Source: Opitutaceae bacterium (GTDB taxonomy: Bacteria; Verrucomicrobiota; Verrucomicrobiia; Opitutales; Opitutaceae). Taken from it: a DNA stretch of 64,000 nucleotides. The DNA lies in assembly GCA_016711225.1 (NCBI GenBank), contig JADJTK010000052.1, positions 248,001 through 312,000 of the forward strand, given 5' to 3'. Shown here in pieces: positions 63,843 to 64,000 of the stretch (position 1 is its first letter; every line of letters begins with the position of its first letter). The notes beneath the pieces were generated by a model that saw only the letters and a list, made by a program, of their open reading frames with translations, ran no database searches and had not been told where the DNA came from. The position numbers were made by a program, and so were the translations under genes.

Positions 63843-64000
63843 ATGTACAAGATCATCGGTGGCGACGGCCGCGAGTACGGGCCAGTCTCCTCGGCCCAAA
63901 TCGCACAGTGGATCGCGCAGAATCGCGCCAACGCCCAGACCGTGGCCCAGGCCGAAGGCTCCACCGAATGGCTCCCGCTGGCCCAGCAGCCCGAGTTCGC
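63843..64000 (+). CDS. GYF_2-domain protein, 5' part only
   Basis: 53 codons to the window edge from ATG 63843; another ATG four codons earlier at 63831 is possible. MYKIIGGDGREYGPVSSAQI, AQWIAQNRANAQTVAQAEGS and TEWLPLAQQPEF follow the GYF_2 (DUF4339) pattern, a small peptide-binding-like domain often fused to membrane regions. The rest of the protein is outside the window. Confidence 0.75.
   Translation, partial: MYKIIGGDGREYGPVSSAQIAQWIAQNRANAQTVAQAEGSTEWLPLAQQPEF

Overview
The window (about 65% G+C) looks like a chromosomal stretch of a Gram-negative bacterium of the Verrucomicrobia, most likely Opitutaceae. This is an inference from gene content (TonB receptor, beta-barrel porin, 4-helix-bundle proteins, GH130/GH43 enzymes, pyrimidine-rich leaders, dispersed palindromes). 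No rRNA or tRNA gene was seen. Nearly everything between 1 and 52.6 kb serves acquisition of nitrogen or of the metals that nitrogen enzymes need.

Layout. (1) 1-10.9 kb, minus strand: one long operon from a sigma-54-type promoter at 10921-10936: NitT/TauT ABC importer, creatininase-family hydrolase, type III glutamine synthetase, NikR-like regulator, two DUF1989 proteins (CgdA/CgdB, carboxyguanidine deiminase type) and a urea/guanidine carboxylase that runs off the left edge. A 4-helix-bundle gene flanked by inverted heptad repeats sits inside this operon. (2) 11.3-13.3 kb: amtB-glnK with its own sigma-54-like promoter. (3) 13.5-29.2 kb: molybdenum/metal island: fused modBC, modA, a Mop protein, a soluble ABC-ATPase/HypB-like GTPase/binding-protein-like trio, TonB, a TsaA-FmdE-like fusion, a MolBC/FecCD-like importer, a DUF364 protein, a TonB-dependent receptor, and a divergent HTH regulator with a molybdate-binding-like domain. 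(4) 29.4-36.3 kb: an unrecognised gene, ethanolamine ammonia-lyase eutC/eutB and a TRAP transporter. (5) 36.6-38.3 kb: a NifA-like sigma-54 activator. (6) 38.7-48.9 kb, plus strand: porin, urtABCDE urea importer and ureABC. (7) 49.0-52.6 kb, minus strand: a second 4-helix-bundle gene, then the urease accessory genes, transcribed in the order ureE-F-G-D. (8) 53-64 kb: accessory region with three glycosidase genes that look internally deleted, hicBA, a nucleotidyltransferase, a PIG-L deacetylase, an EamA transporter, a candidate structured RNA and a partial GYF_2 protein.

How it fits together: ammonia is released from guanidine/urea, urea and ethanolamine or imported by AmtB, and is assimilated by glutamine synthetase. 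GlnK senses nitrogen status. Seven sigma-54-like promoters and the NifA-like activator suggest shared nitrogen control.

The most unusual structure is in the DNA between genes. At least ten genes are preceded by arrays of degenerate, pyrimidine-rich heptamers that run up to, or within a few bases of, the start codon. The heptamer sequence differs from gene to gene. The same families occur as inverted pairs around a 4-helix-bundle gene and as an 'empty' inverted pair. Separately, REP-like palindromes lie inside reading frames of several proteins (ureD, ureB, tonB, the FecCD-type permease, modBC). Four single-base frameshifts at homopolymers in transporter genes look more like sequence errors than decay.
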